A DNA stretch of 6,039 nucleotides from Candidatus Omnitrophota bacterium (GTDB lineage Bacteria > Omnitrophota > Gorgyraeia > Gygaellales > UBA12090): NCBI GenBank assembly GCA_003510525.1, contig DOMD01000188.1, positions 1-6,039 of the forward strand, written 5' to 3'. Below the pieces are notes generated by a model. That model did no database searches, had not been told where the DNA came from, and worked only from the letters and a program-made list of their open reading frames with translations. Shown piece after piece: positions 5,870-6,039 of this stretch (position 1 is the first letter of the stretch; every line of letters starts with the position of its first letter). Made by a program: the position numbers and the translations under genes.

Positions 5870-5897
5870 TAATGTCTAATGTCCGGGCCTGACCCCT
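5870..5897. repeat. REP-like repeat sequence upstream of the right-end ORF
   Basis: A tandem heptamer TAATGTC (5870-5876 and 5877-5883) runs directly into CGGGCC and then TGACCCCT (5890-5897). The last octamer is found inverted twice at the right edge (AGGGGTCA at 6020-6027 and 6032-6039). I recall GGGCCTGACCCC-type sequences as dispersed repeats, some near REP-associated tyrosine transposases, but no transposase is visible here. Apart from this element, the 110-nt gap between the ATPase stop and the next start (5805-5914) shows only an 8-bp palindrome CTTATAAG (5827-5834), with no convincing terminator. Confidence 0.45.
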
Positions 5898-5901
5898 ATA
5901 T

Positions 5902-5906
5902 GGAGG
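5902..5906 (+). promoter_or_regulatory. Strong ribosome binding site for the right-end ORF
   Basis: GGAGG lies 8 nt before the ATG at 5915, an ideal spacing. It is the best Shine-Dalgarno sequence in the window and is the main reason to accept the short, truncated downstream ORF as a real gene. Confidence 0.75.
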
Positions 5907-5914
5907 GAAGAGAA

Positions 5915-6039
5915 ATGAGAAATAAAATATCTTGTATCCTTATAATTTTGTTTATTCATGTTTTTCTTGGCGGTGTTTCGTATGGCGCAGAAGGGGAAGA
6001 TATGCTTGATGAACGCAAAAGGGGTCACAAAAGGGGTCA
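5915..6039 (+). CDS. Putative secreted protein, N-terminal fragment (3' partial)
   Basis: An ATG preceded at ideal distance by GGAGG opens a frame that runs off the window after 41 codons. Residues 1-4 are basic (MRNK). A hydrophobic core follows (ISCILIILFIHVFLGGV, 5-21), then SYGA, giving a typical Sec signal peptide with likely cleavage near residues 24-25. There is no lipobox at the cleavage region; the single Cys is at residue 7, inside the core. The mature part begins EGEDMLDE and then reads KRGHKRG, because the DNA there is a tandem 12-bp repeat (6016-6039). No family can be recognised from so little. It may be an ordinary exported protein whose sequence is interrupted or extended by the repeat, or a fragment broken by a repeat insertion. 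No convincing promoter is visible upstream. Confidence 0.55.
   Translation, partial: MRNKISCILIILFIHVFLGGVSYGAEGEDMLDERKRGHKRG
6016..6039. repeat. Two tandem copies of a 12-bp unit with AGGGGTCA at the window edge
   Basis: CAAAAGGGGTCA occurs at 6016-6027 and again at 6028-6039, identical and adjacent. Each carries AGGGGTCA, the reverse complement of TGACCCCT at 5890-5897. The unit is four codons long, so it adds KRGH repeats to the right-end ORF without shifting frame. The window ends exactly at a unit boundary, so the array or a longer inverted repeat may continue beyond it. Confidence 0.7.

Noticed and set aside
5848..5876. Possible promoter (TTGCAG with TAATGT) before the right-end ORF
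   Set aside because: The candidate -10 matches poorly and falls in the tandem TAATGTC repeat, so support is too weak to list.
1..6039. CRISPR array, tRNA or rRNA genes
   Set aside because: No regularly spaced repeats, cloverleaf with CCA-type end or conserved rRNA segment was recognised. Nearly all sequence is explained by coding genes.

Overview
This window is bacterial, gene-dense and coded entirely on the plus strand. It carries the end of a cobalt-uptake and anaerobic cobalamin (B12) biosynthesis operon, then an independently promoted AAA/DUF4143 ATPase gene, then the start of a secreted protein that runs off the right edge. Use of the anaerobic (cobalt-early) enzymes CbiD, CbiE and CbiL points to an anaerobic or facultative bacterium. 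The mosaic of small palindromic repeats and the DUF4143 ATPase resemble genomes of uncultivated Gram-negative-type phyla such as Omnitrophota. That taxonomic guess is a low-confidence recollection, not something the sequence proves.

Positions 1-2119 encode the cobalt ECF transporter. The order is the C-terminal part of the substrate-binding membrane protein CbiM fused to a CbiN-like two-helix unit (cut by the left edge), then the transmembrane coupling protein CbiQ, then the ATPase CbiO. Positions 2110-4518 encode three corrin-ring methyltransferases: CbiD (C1), CbiE (C5) and CbiL (C20). All six genes overlap by 4 to 28 nt, so they are almost certainly one translationally coupled transcript whose promoter, and any cobalamin riboswitch, lies left of the window. 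Cobalt is imported and inserted into the ring, and the methyltransferases then decorate the cobalt-precorrins. CbiT, the usual partner of CbiE, is absent, as are the other pathway enzymes.

The 65-nt gap 4519-4583 holds a near-consensus sigma-70 promoter whose 17-bp spacer is almost filled by a perfect 21-bp dyad, followed by a second nested dyad reaching the start codon. This looks like an operator-controlled promoter for the ATPase gene (4584-5804), which reads AT-richer than the operon in the lines sampled.

Positions 5805-5914 contain no gene. They carry a repeat-like sequence ending in TGACCCCT. A good ribosome binding site then starts a short signal-peptide ORF (5915 to the edge). That ORF ends in two tandem copies of a 12-bp unit containing the inverted motif AGGGGTCA, so the window stops inside a repeat.

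The signals most worth a second look are the promoter/operator dyads at 4523-4580, a 78-bp nested palindromic element used as coding sequence at the end of cbiMN, a strong terminator-like hairpin inside cbiQ, and the inverted GGGGTCA repeats around the right-end ORF. No wholly new multi-gene system is evident.
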